Positions 6,079 through 15,947 are shown, numbered from the stretch's first letter. The stretch is 34,901 nt of DNA from Candidatus Zhuqueibacterota bacterium (GCA_013202295.1 JABMRT010000033.1:1-34901); one strand, 5' to 3'. Notes: generated by a model from the sequence alone, not told the origin. Numbers and translations: made by a program.

Positions 6079-6683
6079 ATTTTCATAGACATACAAATAT
6101 TTTCTTCATCCTTGCCCTATCATTACTTATTCATTGCAAAGGATTATTCAACCCTGATTCCGATGAAGTTGGCTGGAGTGATGTTCAAAATGGTTTACGT
6201 TTTCGGATATATACCGATAAAACTTCTTATAAAGTCGGTGAGGACATCTGGCTTCATGTGGAATTTCAGAACTTTAGTCCTCAGCCCATAGTGATTCTGG
6301 TGACTTGGGGATTTGCAGAACCACAGAATAAGCCGCTTTATGATCTTGAGAAATTGATATTGCCTTTTGTTGAAGTCATCCCTTTAATAACGAATAGGTA
6401 TGTTATTATACCTTCTTTATTCAAACTTTTACCTATGAAAACCTTTCATGAACAATCCAAATTAAATCAGTCTATGTGGGTAATAAAAGAGATATATGAA
6501 CAAACATGGTTGAAGGCCAATCCATTTCTTGAACCAGGGGAATTCAAAGTTCGAGCTGTTTATCATTGGGAGGAATTACCCTATGCTATACCTGAGAGAC
6601 AACAAGAGCTTGCAGAAATGGACGCCCCATTGTGGAAAGGATATTTAGAGTCAAATGAGATTGAATTTACTATAATTGAATAA
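6075..6683 (+). CDS. Putative lipoprotein with a beta-sandwich domain
   Basis: The 202-residue product has a short lipoprotein signal, LALSLLIHC, with Cys21 as the likely lipidated residue. The segment YKVGEDIWLHVEFQNFSPQP resembles the opening of BsuPI-like or other immunoglobulin-type beta-sandwich domains, and LEPGEFKVRAVYHWEEL resembles the closing strands. An ~80-residue insert between them is unlike any family I know. The start codon lies within the stop of the FG-GAP gene (ATGA overlap), so translation is coupled and the two proteins may act together at the envelope. The BsuPI comparison is a fold-level impression only. Confidence 0.65.
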   Translation: MNFHRHTNIFFILALSLLIHCKGLFNPDSDEVGWSDVQNGLRFRIYTDKTSYKVGEDIWLHVEFQNFSPQPIVILVTWGFAEPQNKPLYDLEKLILPFVEVIPLITNRYVIIPSLFKLLPMKTFHEQSKLNQSMWVIKEIYEQTWLKANPFLEPGEFKVRAVYHWEELPYAIPERQQELAEMDAPLWKGYLESNEIEFTIIE

Positions 6684-6786
6684 AGAAGTCATATATTTTT
6701 ACTCAAACGTCGTCTAATCTATGAAATTTTATGAAACAATCCCTCTTTTTTTTAAAGTTAGATTGAAAGATAATCAGAGGCCTATC

Positions 6787-8115
6787 ATGAATATTTTAAA
6801 ATGTCTATTTAGAATATGCGCTACGCTTTGTCTGATTGCAGGAACATACAGCCCATGTTTTTCGGATGGCAGCTTTTTTCCAGTTGAGGTCGATCAAATC
6901 GGGAACAGCGCACTCTCACCCAATCAACGTGCCGTAATCATTCACGATGGTGAAAACGAAACCATGATCGTTCAGGTGAAATACAGCGGCAATGTGCAAG
7001 ATTTTGCCTGGGTGATCCCCCTGCCCGCCTTGCCTGATGAAACCGGCATTCAAATAGAAAGTGACTCGATATTTACACTGCTACATGACTGGTCTCAGCC
7101 GAAAGTATATATGGCCAGTGCAACCCGGTCTGGAGGCGGTGGCGGTGGAGAGGGTGGATCCCATGATGAAGCGATAAATGAGGACATTGACGAACAAGCA
7201 AAAGTATGGCAAACCTTGTCGGTTGGGCCTTATGACGTACAAATTATATCTGGGAATTTGGCTGAATCTGTGCGAAAATCGCTTAATGATAACGGGTATG
7301 CGTACTCTCCTTCCATTGATCCAATATTAAATTTCTATATCAGAAAAAATTGGTATTTCATGGCTGCTAAAGTCTCTATTGATATGCAAGAAAATGGGGA
7401 TAACTCTATGTATCAAGCAGGTCTTCCCGCGATAAAAGTCACATTCCCGATTGATAAAGCCGTGTTCCCTTTACGAATATCAGAAATATCATCAGCTCGG
7501 AAAAATGAAATCGAAGTCTACCTGATTGCCGATCATCGCATGATCAGCGACACTTACCCGACTTATGCAATGAATCCTGAAACAGTCGACAAAAAAATAA
7601 GATCACAAATTGAAGCACAAACTGAAAATTTCAGCAGCGGTCTGGCATGCGCATGCAACAGGATCACAGATCCTGTACAACAAGGATCATTAACATTTGA
7701 TTATGAATCCATTTTTCAGGAAGAATTGGCTTCTCACCCTTCCGGCTCATTTATTATTGAGTATGTGGATTATGGATATACATCAAGGGAGGGCTATGAC
7801 TATACTTATCCAGGAAGTTTTGATGGTTTTTTCGATCCATATTTTCCTGAAGATGATCATTACATGATCACACGTCTTCGAACGGTTTTATCGCCTGATG
7901 ATATGACGGATGATGTAATCTTTATACCTGATCCAAATGGGGATGTACCCCTGCATTTAAGTGTATTTATTAACCAGTATAATCCATGGCAAACAGCTGG
8001 TTTTGGCCTTCCTTTTCTTCTTTTATTGCCAATTTTCCTGTTCAGAACATTTAGAAAACGATATAGCAGGCATATACTCCTTGCCCTGTTGGCGTTGTAC
8101 CTTATTCTTCTATAA
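6787..8115 (+). CDS. DUF2330 family membrane-anchored envelope protein
   Basis: The mature protein opens DGSFFPVEVDQIG, then ALSPNQRAVIIHDG and FAWVIPLPALPDE, the conserved start of DUF2330. I choose the ATG at 6787 because it has AGAGG upstream and gives a clean signal peptide (MNILKCLFRICATLCLIAG). An in-frame ATG at 6721 lacks a ribosome binding site. This start gives 442 residues. A glycine run (GGGGGGEGG) interrupts the domain near residue 120. A C-terminal hydrophobic segment, FGLPFLLLLPIFLF, followed by basic residues and a second hydrophobic stretch, anchors the protein in the inner membrane. The function of DUF2330 is unknown. It is 15 nt upstream of the PorV-like gene and likely shares its transcript. 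Confidence 0.8.
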   Translation: MNILKCLFRICATLCLIAGTYSPCFSDGSFFPVEVDQIGNSALSPNQRAVIIHDGENETMIVQVKYSGNVQDFAWVIPLPALPDETGIQIESDSIFTLLHDWSQPKVYMASATRSGGGGGGEGGSHDEAINEDIDEQAKVWQTLSVGPYDVQIISGNLAESVRKSLNDNGYAYSPSIDPILNFYIRKNWYFMAAKVSIDMQENGDNSMYQAGLPAIKVTFPIDKAVFPLRISEISSARKNEIEVYLIADHRMISDTYPTYAMNPETVDKKIRSQIEAQTENFSSGLACACNRITDPVQQGSLTFDYESIFQEELASHPSGSFIIEYVDYGYTSREGYDYTYPGSFDGFFDPYFPEDDHYMITRLRTVLSPDDMTDDVIFIPDPNGDVPLHLSVFINQYNPWQTAGFGLPFLLLLPIFLFRTFRKRYSRHILLALLALYLILL

Positions 8116-8130
8116 ACGGACTCGAATATC

Positions 8131-9303
8131 ATGAGACATTTAATCGTTCACATAGGTCTTGCTCTGCATTTGATGCTTAGTTCCACGGGTTTCTCTGAAG
8201 AACCAACTCATGCAATACCTCAAACCGGGAGTCACCGCTCCTTTGCAATGGGTGGTGCATATCTCGCTTTTGATACGGGCATTAATGCCCTTTACGGAAA
8301 TCCCGCAGGATTGGCTAAAAGCAGTCAGGCAGAAATTATCATCGGTCATTATTGGCAGGTTTATAAGACCATGCAATATGAAGACGCATATTATACGACC
8401 CAGTATAGTGATGTTTCAATATCTTATAAACCGGTTCAGCGGATCAATTATGTAGGTGTATCTTTTTTAAAAGCTTCAAGGGATTCAATTTATTGTTTTG
8501 GTGGCGGTATTGGATACAGCTCATTTTATACATGGCATACAACGCGGCATGAAAGACGCATATATGATGATGGCAGCCAAACTCGAATAGAACGGGATTC
8601 ATATGGCAATTATAGCCTTATTCATTTAGGCATTGGCTTTTCAATTGGAAATAAAAGCGAAATCGGCATTACAGCAAACATCCCCTTTTTGAACCGGACA
8701 ACCAATGTAACACATTATATAGATATATATGAACCATTCAGCACCTATTCAAATACGATTAACCGTAAAGAAGCAAACCCTTTCTTGCGTATTGGGGCAA
8801 CAATCCAACTTACATCTCAAATTTCCCTTGGTATTCTGTGGAATCAATCATATTGGTATAAATATGATTTTCAGAAAACAGTTCTCCCGAGTGCATTGAA
8901 TTTTGGTTTGGCAGTCAAACCTGTAAAAAACTGTTTAGTCGCAATCGATCTTGAAAGCCGGCCTTGGTCAAAAGTAAAAATATATGATGGATATATTGGC
9001 AATGCTCAGAGTGGCACAGCCTGGCATTTTGGTGTAGAGTATGGGAAAAGGCTCAAAACAAGAGCAGGCTACACTTGGGATATTCTGCCAATACTGGACG
9101 CAGAGGAACAGCCCGTCGATTTACAGAGTATTTCTCTGGGATTCGGTTACAGAATCGGCACCGTTCAAATCGATTTGGGTACGAGATATCGTTTTTCAAC
9201 TCACAAAACAAATAGCCCACTCTGGTGGCGCAACACAGATATAACCTACGATTATCTTTTTCGTGATCTGGTCATACAGTCAGGGATAAAATTTATACAT
9301 TAA
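8131..9303 (+). CDS. PorV-like outer-membrane beta-barrel protein
   Basis: The 390-residue protein has a signal peptide (MRHLIVHIGLALHLMLSSTG). The mature start matches the PorV/UPF0164 branch of the FadL-like barrels: GSHRSFAMGGAYLAFDTGINALYGNPAGLA. The rest shows alternating hydrophobic and polar residues typical of outer-membrane strands, with repeated short segments ending in aromatic residues. PorV is the shuttle protein of T9SS that receives cargo from the translocon. A role in T9SS is therefore plausible given the cargo genes on either side, but PorV-like paralogues also serve other functions and no porU, sprA or porT is nearby. The ribosome binding site is weak. Confidence 0.7.
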   Translation: MRHLIVHIGLALHLMLSSTGFSEEPTHAIPQTGSHRSFAMGGAYLAFDTGINALYGNPAGLAKSSQAEIIIGHYWQVYKTMQYEDAYYTTQYSDVSISYKPVQRINYVGVSFLKASRDSIYCFGGGIGYSSFYTWHTTRHERRIYDDGSQTRIERDSYGNYSLIHLGIGFSIGNKSEIGITANIPFLNRTTNVTHYIDIYEPFSTYSNTINRKEANPFLRIGATIQLTSQISLGILWNQSYWYKYDFQKTVLPSALNFGLAVKPVKNCLVAIDLESRPWSKVKIYDGYIGNAQSGTAWHFGVEYGKRLKTRAGYTWDILPILDAEEQPVDLQSISLGFGYRIGTVQIDLGTRYRFSTHKTNSPLWWRNTDITYDYLFRDLVIQSGIKFIH

Positions 9304-9441
9304 TAAGTAGCTGCAAAACACAAAAGATCAAACCAATCTCTTGCAATTAATATTTCATATTCTTATTTGATAAAACCGTCCTGATTGCTTATCTTTTCCC
9401 GTTACCTATATTTCACGTGTTTAAAATCGGAGATCTCCTAT

Positions 9442-11964
9442 TTGATAAAAAACCGGTTGTACAATGTATTACTACTATGTATATGGATAATTCTTCCAAC
9501 CTTGGGAGCTATTTCCAGTCACATCACGTATCACTTTCCCAAAGATGGCGCAAAATGGGTTACTCCCAAAGCAACCATCATTTTAAAATTCAACACATCC
9601 ATCCTTTCTGAACAGTATGAATTTACAGTGATCGGGGATGAAAGTGGCGTCCATATTGGGGATAAAATAATCTCCCCCGACCAGCGCACTCTCATCTTTA
9701 AACCGCAAACATCATTTTCACCTGGAGAAGAGGTTCAAGTCATAGTAGTGGATGCATATAACCAATCGGAACTACTTCAATTCGAATTCATGGTTTCCTC
9801 CAGTATTTCAGATCAACTGAATATGGACTGGATTAATGAGCATGATTCTCAATCCAAAACGTTACAGAGCCAGCCGATGAAAACAGTGGGGCATACCACG
9901 ATCCTAAACGGAGTTAGCGTACCCAGCGATTTTCCTGAAATCCACACACAGGTTTATGAAGCAACCGCACCTGGCAGGGTGTTCTTCAATACATGGTATA
10001 CGACTGTAGGCAGGTATTTAATTATCTGTGAGAACGATGGCACACCCTATTTTTATCGTCGCTTCACAACTGCCCTTGCTGATTTTAAAGTGCAGCCTTC
10101 TGGTGTGCTCTCCGCATTTATAATGAATCCGCGCAGTTTTATGATATTTGATAACCATTATAATCAGATTAATGCATTTACACCCGGCCATGGCTACTGG
10201 ACAGACCCTCACGATTTTGTACTATTGCCAAACGGTCACGCATTAATAATTGCTTTTGAATGGCTCATCGTGGATATGCGCGAAATCGTTCCCGGCGGGT
10301 CTCCAAATGCGCAGGTTTTGGGAAACCACATTCAGGAAGTGGATAGCGAAGGTAATGTCTACTTGGAATTTCGGTGTTGGGATCATTATCAAATCCAGGA
10401 TGTCGTTCATAAAAGCCTGACTTCCAATACCATTGATTATACACACACGAATTCGGTGGCCGTGGATTACGACAGCAATTATGTGATTTCCGTCCGGCAC
10501 TTCAATGAAATCACAAAAATTAACCGGTATACGGGTGAAATCATATGGCGGCTCGGCGGGCCGAACAATCAATTTGATTTCATCAATGATCCTTACGAAC
10601 TAGACTATCAGCATCATGCGAGGCCTGTACCCGGAAAACCGAATCACTACACCGTCTTCGACAATGGGAATCATCGCACTCCCGAATTCTCACGCGCTGT
10701 GGAATTCAGAGTGGACACTGTGAACATGACTGCTGAGAACGTTTGGGAATTTCGATATTCACCCGATTTGTATGCATCCGGAATGGGCAGTGTACAACGT
10801 TTACCCAATGGGAATACGTTTATTGATTGGGGCCGGGGTCCTCCGACTTCATGGGCATGTGAAGTAGATTCAAGTGGAAATGTCATTTATGAGACAGAAC
10901 GACTGGGTATTGCAAGCTATCGATCAAAACGGTTTGAATGGGAAGGCATGCTGGATGCCCCCTACCTGATCGCGGAACCCCATAATGACTGTGTTACCTT
11001 AATTTTTAATAAATTTGGCGATGAGAATGTAAATTACTACAGAATCTTTGGTGACACTCTGGAAGAGCCGACAAACATGCTCATGAACTCGCAAGAGACA
11101 ACGGCTAATCTGACAGATCTGATAAATAATATTACCTGGTACTTTCGCGTGACCGCAGTGTACAACAACGGACAGCAAAGTACTTTTTCAAATACTCAAA
11201 AAGTAAAGGTTAAATTCTTTGGGCCGGGTAAAAATCACATTTTAAACGGTGCTTTTTCAGATGGATCATCGCGCTGGTATGATCAGAACTCAGATGAAGC
11301 AGAAGGACGTGGCAGCGTTATCGATGGGCAGTATCATATGCAAATAGAAAATGGAGGAACGGATTATTCTCACATCCAGGTAGTTCAAGAGAACATTGAA
11401 CTCTCTCAGGGTGAGACCTACCTTTTTGAATTTGATGCATATTCCGATTCCATTAAAGTCATTGATGCGAAGTTTGAGAGGCGATTCGAACCTTATGAAA
11501 ATTATGGTGAAACACCTCTATCCCTGATCAATGAACAGATGAAACACTTTTCGTATGAATTTATCATGAAAGCAACAAGCGATTATAATGCACGTGTTGT
11601 TTTCAACTGTGGCGGCTCAGATGGGGATGTCTATCTAGACAATGTCTCGCTTCTCCATATTGATCCTACAGGCATAGAATCATATAGTCACGTTGTTCCC
11701 ACAACGATGACTCTACATCAAAATTATCCCAATCCCTTCAATGCATCAACCCGAATTCAGTTTGATTTACCGAAGCAGGAAATTGTAATTCTTAAAATTT
11801 ATGATATGTTGGGGCGTGAAATAGAAACTCTCGTCAATGAAAGAAAACGGGCTGGATCTCACACAATTAATTTTGATGCATCAGATCTTTCCAATGGTAT
11901 TTATCTATATCGACTGGATTCGCCATCTAAAGTACAGACACAGAAAATGATATTGCTGAAATAA
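9442..11964 (+). CDS. Arylsulfotransferase-like secreted protein with T9SS sorting domain
   Basis: I place the start at TTG 9442, since GGAG (9429-9432) precedes it and it gives a proper signal peptide, (M)IKNRLYNVLLLCIWIILP. A TTG at 9385 is possible but unsupported. The product is 840 residues. In order it has an Ig-like SbsA-type domain (~25-120) and an arylsulfotransferase (ASST) propeller (~175-510) with WTDPHDFVLLPNGH, NTIDYTHTNSVAVD, TGEIIWRLGGP and VFDNGNHR. Then come an FN3-like domain (~515-595), a carbohydrate-binding-like jelly roll (~605-745) and a sorting domain (754-840, HQNYPNPFNAST). ASST enzymes move sulfate between phenols using an active-site His; candidates are His in PHDF and THTN. 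The binding module suggests a polysaccharide or glycan target, but the substrate is unknown. Confidence 0.85.
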   Translation: MIKNRLYNVLLLCIWIILPTLGAISSHITYHFPKDGAKWVTPKATIILKFNTSILSEQYEFTVIGDESGVHIGDKIISPDQRTLIFKPQTSFSPGEEVQVIVVDAYNQSELLQFEFMVSSSISDQLNMDWINEHDSQSKTLQSQPMKTVGHTTILNGVSVPSDFPEIHTQVYEATAPGRVFFNTWYTTVGRYLIICENDGTPYFYRRFTTALADFKVQPSGVLSAFIMNPRSFMIFDNHYNQINAFTPGHGYWTDPHDFVLLPNGHALIIAFEWLIVDMREIVPGGSPNAQVLGNHIQEVDSEGNVYLEFRCWDHYQIQDVVHKSLTSNTIDYTHTNSVAVDYDSNYVISVRHFNEITKINRYTGEIIWRLGGPNNQFDFINDPYELDYQHHARPVPGKPNHYTVFDNGNHRTPEFSRAVEFRVDTVNMTAENVWEFRYSPDLYASGMGSVQRLPNGNTFIDWGRGPPTSWACEVDSSGNVIYETERLGIASYRSKRFEWEGMLDAPYLIAEPHNDCVTLIFNKFGDENVNYYRIFGDTLEEPTNMLMNSQETTANLTDLINNITWYFRVTAVYNNGQQSTFSNTQKVKVKFFGPGKNHILNGAFSDGSSRWYDQNSDEAEGRGSVIDGQYHMQIENGGTDYSHIQVVQENIELSQGETYLFEFDAYSDSIKVIDAKFERRFEPYENYGETPLSLINEQMKHFSYEFIMKATSDYNARVVFNCGGSDGDVYLDNVSLLHIDPTGIESYSHVVPTTMTLHQNYPNPFNASTRIQFDLPKQEIVILKIYDMLGREIETLVNERKRAGSHTINFDASDLSNGIYLYRLDSPSKVQTQKMILLK

Positions 11965-12004
11965 ACGCTAAAAGATTTAAATCGAGAAGCAGTCAGGAAA
12001 GTGA

Positions 12005-12442
12005 ATGAAACGGTTGATCTTTGTTTTTATGATTATATTGACGGTGTCTTGCATAAGGGACAAATTACCCTTCACACCTGTACAAAGTGATTTTACACCC
12101 ACCGATCATGTCATCGGGACAATGGGCGAAACCATGTGCCTGTCAATAAGAGTTCCTGTTAATGTACACCATGTAATGTCTGCCGATTCCAATAAAATCC
12201 AACTCAACCAGCCAAATTGTTATCTTATCCCTCGCGATGAAATGATTCAATTAGTGCAAAACTTATCCGACACGACAGTATTTCACTGGGAATTCATGAC
12301 AGCAGTAACGCCTTATCCCGATGAAGATTGTGTGTTACTTGCACACCTTGAAAATTTGGACGGATATATGTGTTCTATTGGTTCTGGAAACAACGCGGGC
12401 GTGATATTGCATAAATTAATCAATCGCTTACTGGAGATGTGA
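12005..12442 (+). CDS. Small putative lipoprotein
   Basis: The 145-residue product has a lipoprotein signal, MKRLIFVFMIILTVSC, with Cys16 as the lipidated residue. AGGAAAG lies 3 nt before the ATG. The mature part has no recognised domain. It contains five further cysteines (near SFTxxx of TMCLS, PNCYL, DEDCV and YMCSI), which could form disulfides in the periplasm. It follows the arylsulfotransferase-like gene by 40 nt and is probably on the same transcript. A role beside that enzyme is possible but not indicated by the sequence. Confidence 0.65.
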   Translation: MKRLIFVFMIILTVSCIRDKLPFTPVQSDFTPTDHVIGTMGETMCLSIRVPVNVHHVMSADSNKIQLNQPNCYLIPRDEMIQLVQNLSDTTVFHWEFMTAVTPYPDEDCVLLAHLENLDGYMCSIGSGNNAGVILHKLINRLLEM

Positions 12443-12498
12443 GAGTGGTACTTGATGCAGCTGCGGATATGTTTTAAAAAGAATAGTGGAGGAAAACA

Positions 12499-12909
12499 TT
12501 GACCAAAGACGATATCGCTTATTGCGGATTGGACTGCTCGGTCTGTCAGAGCAAATTCGCGGAGGTTCGAAAAAAGATCGAATCGTTGGATGATGCATTT
12601 GAAACCGTGAATATGGAAGCCATAGCCAAGGTCATCCCCTTTATGCGATTCAATTATTTCGGTTATAAGAAACTGGCCCAATTTTATAAACAGGAATGCC
12701 CCGGCTGCCGGAACAAAGGAGGCAATCCGTTTTGCAGCATTCGTAAATGCGCGATTAAAAAAGGCTACTTTACTTGCGCGGAATGCGACGAACTCTGTGG
12801 CAAATTCAAAGCTTTATTTAAAGTTCACACGGACAATGAAATCCAGAACAATATTCAGCACATTCGGGAGAACAGCATTGAATCTATGGTGCAGTCGAAA
12901 TCTGAGTAG
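12499..12909 (+). CDS. DUF3795 cysteine-rich protein
   Basis: The 136-residue product begins at TTG, set by GGAGG (12488-12492) 6 nt upstream. The start MTKDDIAYCGLDCSVCQS is the hallmark of DUF3795, with CxxxCxxC. Further pairs follow: CPGC, CSIRKC and CAECDELC. The 13 or so cysteines are arranged to bind zinc or iron-sulfur. No signal peptide is present, so it is cytoplasmic, unlike its exported neighbours. The family has no established function. The length is normal for the family. Confidence 0.8.
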   Translation: MTKDDIAYCGLDCSVCQSKFAEVRKKIESLDDAFETVNMEAIAKVIPFMRFNYFGYKKLAQFYKQECPGCRNKGGNPFCSIRKCAIKKGYFTCAECDELCGKFKALFKVHTDNEIQNNIQHIRENSIESMVQSKSE

Positions 12910-12954
12910 TCGTTCCGGGTGAGGAGAATTTTCATTATTCTTAGGAGAAAACAG

Positions 12955-13710
12955 ATGGAATGGTCCAAGAAATTTACATTGATCAGTGCATGCATTCTCA
13001 TGTGTGCTTTTCTAGTATCCTGCGGTGTTCGGCACTCTCTGCATCAGACTACCCTATATCAGGATAGCACCTTTTCGGTCGGGGATCTACAAAATAAACG
13101 ACTGGCCGTTTGCGGTATGGCCTCCTCATTCGTATCAATGTCGGAAACAGAACGCGTGGAAATCAGCATGCTTCTCTCCACCCTTCTTTTTGATAAATGT
13201 GTGGAAGAATCCTCCACAATGGAGATATTCAATACCAAGCAGGTGCGATACAATCTGGGTGAGAAGCTGTACACTCCTCTGATGAAAAGCCTGGATTCGA
13301 ACAGTGAGCTGGATCTCAAGATGATGCAATCTCTGAGCGATTCACTGCCCAATACAGATTATCTGCTTTTGGGTACCATTGAAGACGAAGTGATCCGTAA
13401 TGATTCCGTTGAGAACACAGTTGAGAGCGATGGCGAAGAAATGATTGAGACTACTTATACTCGGACCTATGTAATCTCGTCCGAATTTCAAATTTACAAT
13501 CTTAAGTCTGGCAAAAAAGTCTGGCACAATGCCATAGAAAATGAAGCGTCAAAATCAGAGAAGACCGAAGAAAAGGCCAATCCCTCACTCGGTGAAATCG
13601 TCACAGATATTATTTTTGGAGAAGATGAGCAGCTTGATCCGGTCAAGCTAAAACGGGAAGAGGTGCTTGAGGGCATCTATAAAAAATTGGCCAAACTCTT
13701 AATTCAATGA
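12955..13710 (+). CDS. Putative periplasmic lipoprotein
   Basis: The start is the ATG at 12955, with AGGAG 8 nt upstream; an earlier alternative at 12919 has no support. The 251-residue product has the lipoprotein signal LMCAFLVSC with Cys23. The mature part contains LQNKRLAVCGMASS, DYLLLGTIEDE and a later FQIYNLKSGKKVWH. These resemble lipoproteins of the curli-assembly CsgG or LPP20 kind, which form alpha/beta periplasmic domains (a resemblance only). A charged stretch rich in Glu and Lys (residues ~195-215) is probably disordered. It lies 45 nt after the DUF3795 gene. Confidence 0.65.
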   Translation: MEWSKKFTLISACILMCAFLVSCGVRHSLHQTTLYQDSTFSVGDLQNKRLAVCGMASSFVSMSETERVEISMLLSTLLFDKCVEESSTMEIFNTKQVRYNLGEKLYTPLMKSLDSNSELDLKMMQSLSDSLPNTDYLLLGTIEDEVIRNDSVENTVESDGEEMIETTYTRTYVISSEFQIYNLKSGKKVWHNAIENEASKSEKTEEKANPSLGEIVTDIIFGEDEQLDPVKLKREEVLEGIYKKLAKLLIQ

Positions 13711-13797
13711 GCCAAACATAAATTTGACATTGCATCACGCTGATTTATGCGACACCTTATCATCTGACAAGAATTCAATAGTTAAGGAGCAAAGAAA

Positions 13798-15657
13798 ATG
13801 AAATTAAAGCGCACTCCAATCTGGATTGTTGGGTTGTTTTGCTGCCTGATGCTTCTTCCGGCAGTCGCTACCGCGCAGCCCTCCGGTGGTCCGTACGGCC
13901 CGATTCCCCAAACCTATGAGCTGCCCAAAGTGGAAGGAACCATTTATTATGTCGCACCGGATGGAAAGACAAAGGCATCCGGAAAGACTCTGGACGAACC
14001 CACAACAATTGAAATCGCGATAGAGCGTGTCAAAACCGGTGATGCGATCATTCTGCGCGGCGGCGTGTACCGTACCGGGAACCTGATCCTGAATCAGGGG
14101 ATCACCATGCAGCCCTATCTGGATGAACAGCCGATTTTAAAGGGAACCTTTGTGGCAACCGAGTGGCAGAAACTCCGTTTCGACACATGGAAGACCTCCT
14201 GGTCCCGGCTATTTCCCATGAAACCACAAAGCTGGTGGCGGCGTGATCGCGAGGGAGAACGCACCCCTCAACATCGTTTCAACAATGACATGGTTTTCGT
14301 GGACGGAAAATTCCTGCAATCCGCCGGATGGGAAGGTGAGTTGGATGAGAATTCCTATTACATCAACCATGAATCCGAACATGTTTACATCGGAGTGGAT
14401 CCCACAGATCATCTGGTGGAAATCACTGCATTCGATGTCGCGATATTGCGGACGACAAAGAAAGTACATGGTAAAAAATCGGATGGCAAGGGCCCGACGA
14501 TTCGGGGCATCATCTTCACACAATACGCCTACCGAGCGCTCGAAATTGAGGGCACTGAGCTGGAAAGGGTCGCAGATGAGGCCGAACTTGGAAAAGAGGT
14601 CGTCGGCACGACACTGGAGCATTGCACCATCTCCTACTGTTCCCGGGTTGCCGGATACTTTCGTGGAGATCGCATGACGATCCGCCATTGCAAGATCAGC
14701 GATACCAGCACGGAAGGTATTTATCTGATAAGCTCCGCAGATGCTCTGCTGGAAAAAAATATTTTTACCCGGAATAATATTGAACGCATTACCGGATATT
14801 TTCCCGCTGCTGTGAAAATTTTCAATCAATGTTATCGGGTCACCTGCCGGGACAATCTGGTCATTGATCATCCCTACTCCAATGGTATTTGGTACGATGT
14901 CGGCAATGTCGACGGCGTCTTTGTAAACAACTGGGTTCAGGATGTCGGTTTGTTGGACGGGCCCTTTTCCACAAATCAGCCCTGGCCAAGTGACAATGGA
15001 TTCTTTTTTGAAATTTCCAAGGGCGTGACCTGTGTCGGCAATGTGTTCGTCAATTGTGATCATGGCCTGTGGATTTTGAACAGCTCGAATGCGCGCATCT
15101 ATCAGAACACCTTCATCAACAGCACGGCCTGCATCTCACGTACGGCGCGAAGCGCGGAAGGTGATCATTTCGGCTGGCATCCCGCCTCAGGGCCAGGTGT
15201 GGAAGAGCGGGTCGGACACATCTTTGTAAACAATCTCATGACCGGTGACGAAAATTTCGGACGTCCCCTCTTCTACGTCTGGCAGCCTGCTGCCTTGTGT
15301 GAGCGGGTAAAGGACTCGCAATTAAAGGAGCTGGACAATAATGTCTATGTACGCGCCAGGGAAACCGCATCCTATCCAATGATTATATGGAGTCCCGCTG
15401 AAAATGAGGAGTGCCAGTTACACTTCGATTCATTAAATGGATTCCATGAGATTCATCCGGAGTTTGAGGCTGGAAGCCTCCATTTCGCCAATTATAATGG
15501 CCCGCTGTTCCAGAGTCCTGATCTCGGCAATTATCAGGTCTTGAATCAGTTTTTAGGATCGGAGGCAGCAGCTCCGATTTCGGATGAAGTGAAAGGACTT
15601 CTGCGTCTAAATACGGATGCTTCCTACATTGGCGCTTATCCTTCCCTTCCAAAATGA
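13798..15657 (+). CDS. Secreted right-handed parallel beta-helix protein
   Basis: The 619-residue protein has a signal peptide ending near VATA|QPSGG. The segment IYYVAPDGKTKASGKTLDEP followed by AIERVKTGDAIILRGGVYR is the classic opening of parallel beta-helix proteins of the pectate-lyase-like fold. Rungs follow, for example LEHCTISYCSRVAGYFRGD, IRHCKISDTSTEGIYL, VFVNNWVQDV, CVGNVFVNCDHGLWIL and IYQNTFINS. These folds act as polysaccharide lyases, glycoside hydrolases or epimerases. The specific catalytic residues cannot be identified by eye. It carries no T9SS sorting domain, so it is probably periplasmic or exported another way. AAGGAG is 9 nt before the ATG. It is the last gene of the same-strand series. 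Confidence 0.8.
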   Translation: MKLKRTPIWIVGLFCCLMLLPAVATAQPSGGPYGPIPQTYELPKVEGTIYYVAPDGKTKASGKTLDEPTTIEIAIERVKTGDAIILRGGVYRTGNLILNQGITMQPYLDEQPILKGTFVATEWQKLRFDTWKTSWSRLFPMKPQSWWRRDREGERTPQHRFNNDMVFVDGKFLQSAGWEGELDENSYYINHESEHVYIGVDPTDHLVEITAFDVAILRTTKKVHGKKSDGKGPTIRGIIFTQYAYRALEIEGTELERVADEAELGKEVVGTTLEHCTISYCSRVAGYFRGDRMTIRHCKISDTSTEGIYLISSADALLEKNIFTRNNIERITGYFPAAVKIFNQCYRVTCRDNLVIDHPYSNGIWYDVGNVDGVFVNNWVQDVGLLDGPFSTNQPWPSDNGFFFEISKGVTCVGNVFVNCDHGLWILNSSNARIYQNTFINSTACISRTARSAEGDHFGWHPASGPGVEERVGHIFVNNLMTGDENFGRPLFYVWQPAALCERVKDSQLKELDNNVYVRARETASYPMIIWSPAENEECQLHFDSLNGFHEIHPEFEAGSLHFANYNGPLFQSPDLGNYQVLNQFLGSEAAAPISDEVKGLLRLNTDASYIGAYPSLPK

Positions 15658-15947
15658 TGGATGGGTGGATTGAGCATATGTTGTAGAATGATTCTTTAGA
15701 GTTGGATGGTGGCAGGATAAAATCCAATTCTGTCAACTGTATTCGGATCGGATTACAATCCGACAAACAGGAATATGAAAATCCTGGCGGGTCGATTTAA
15801 TGCAATCCAGTCAAATTCGATTGCATGTAAATTGCGATAAAAAATATCAATCCTTTTAGGTTATCAAAAAAATCAATCTAAATGATAGATGTTTTCACTA
15901 GAATCTTGGCACTATTTTGGATTGAGAGGATATTTTAAATACAATAT
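15658..15947. other. Intergenic region with palindromes
   Basis: No gene is seen. TCGGATT (15748-15754) and AATCCGA (15757-15763) form a near-perfect 16-bp palindrome without a T-tract. TGCAATC and GATTGCA near 15800-15825 form a second inverted pair. They may be regulator sites or the weak terminator of the beta-helix gene. Confidence 0.35.

Noticed and set aside
14209-15063. Long minus-strand frame opposite the beta-helix gene
   Set aside because: It is the antisense of a clearly coding gene, has no ribosome binding site and no recognisable domain.
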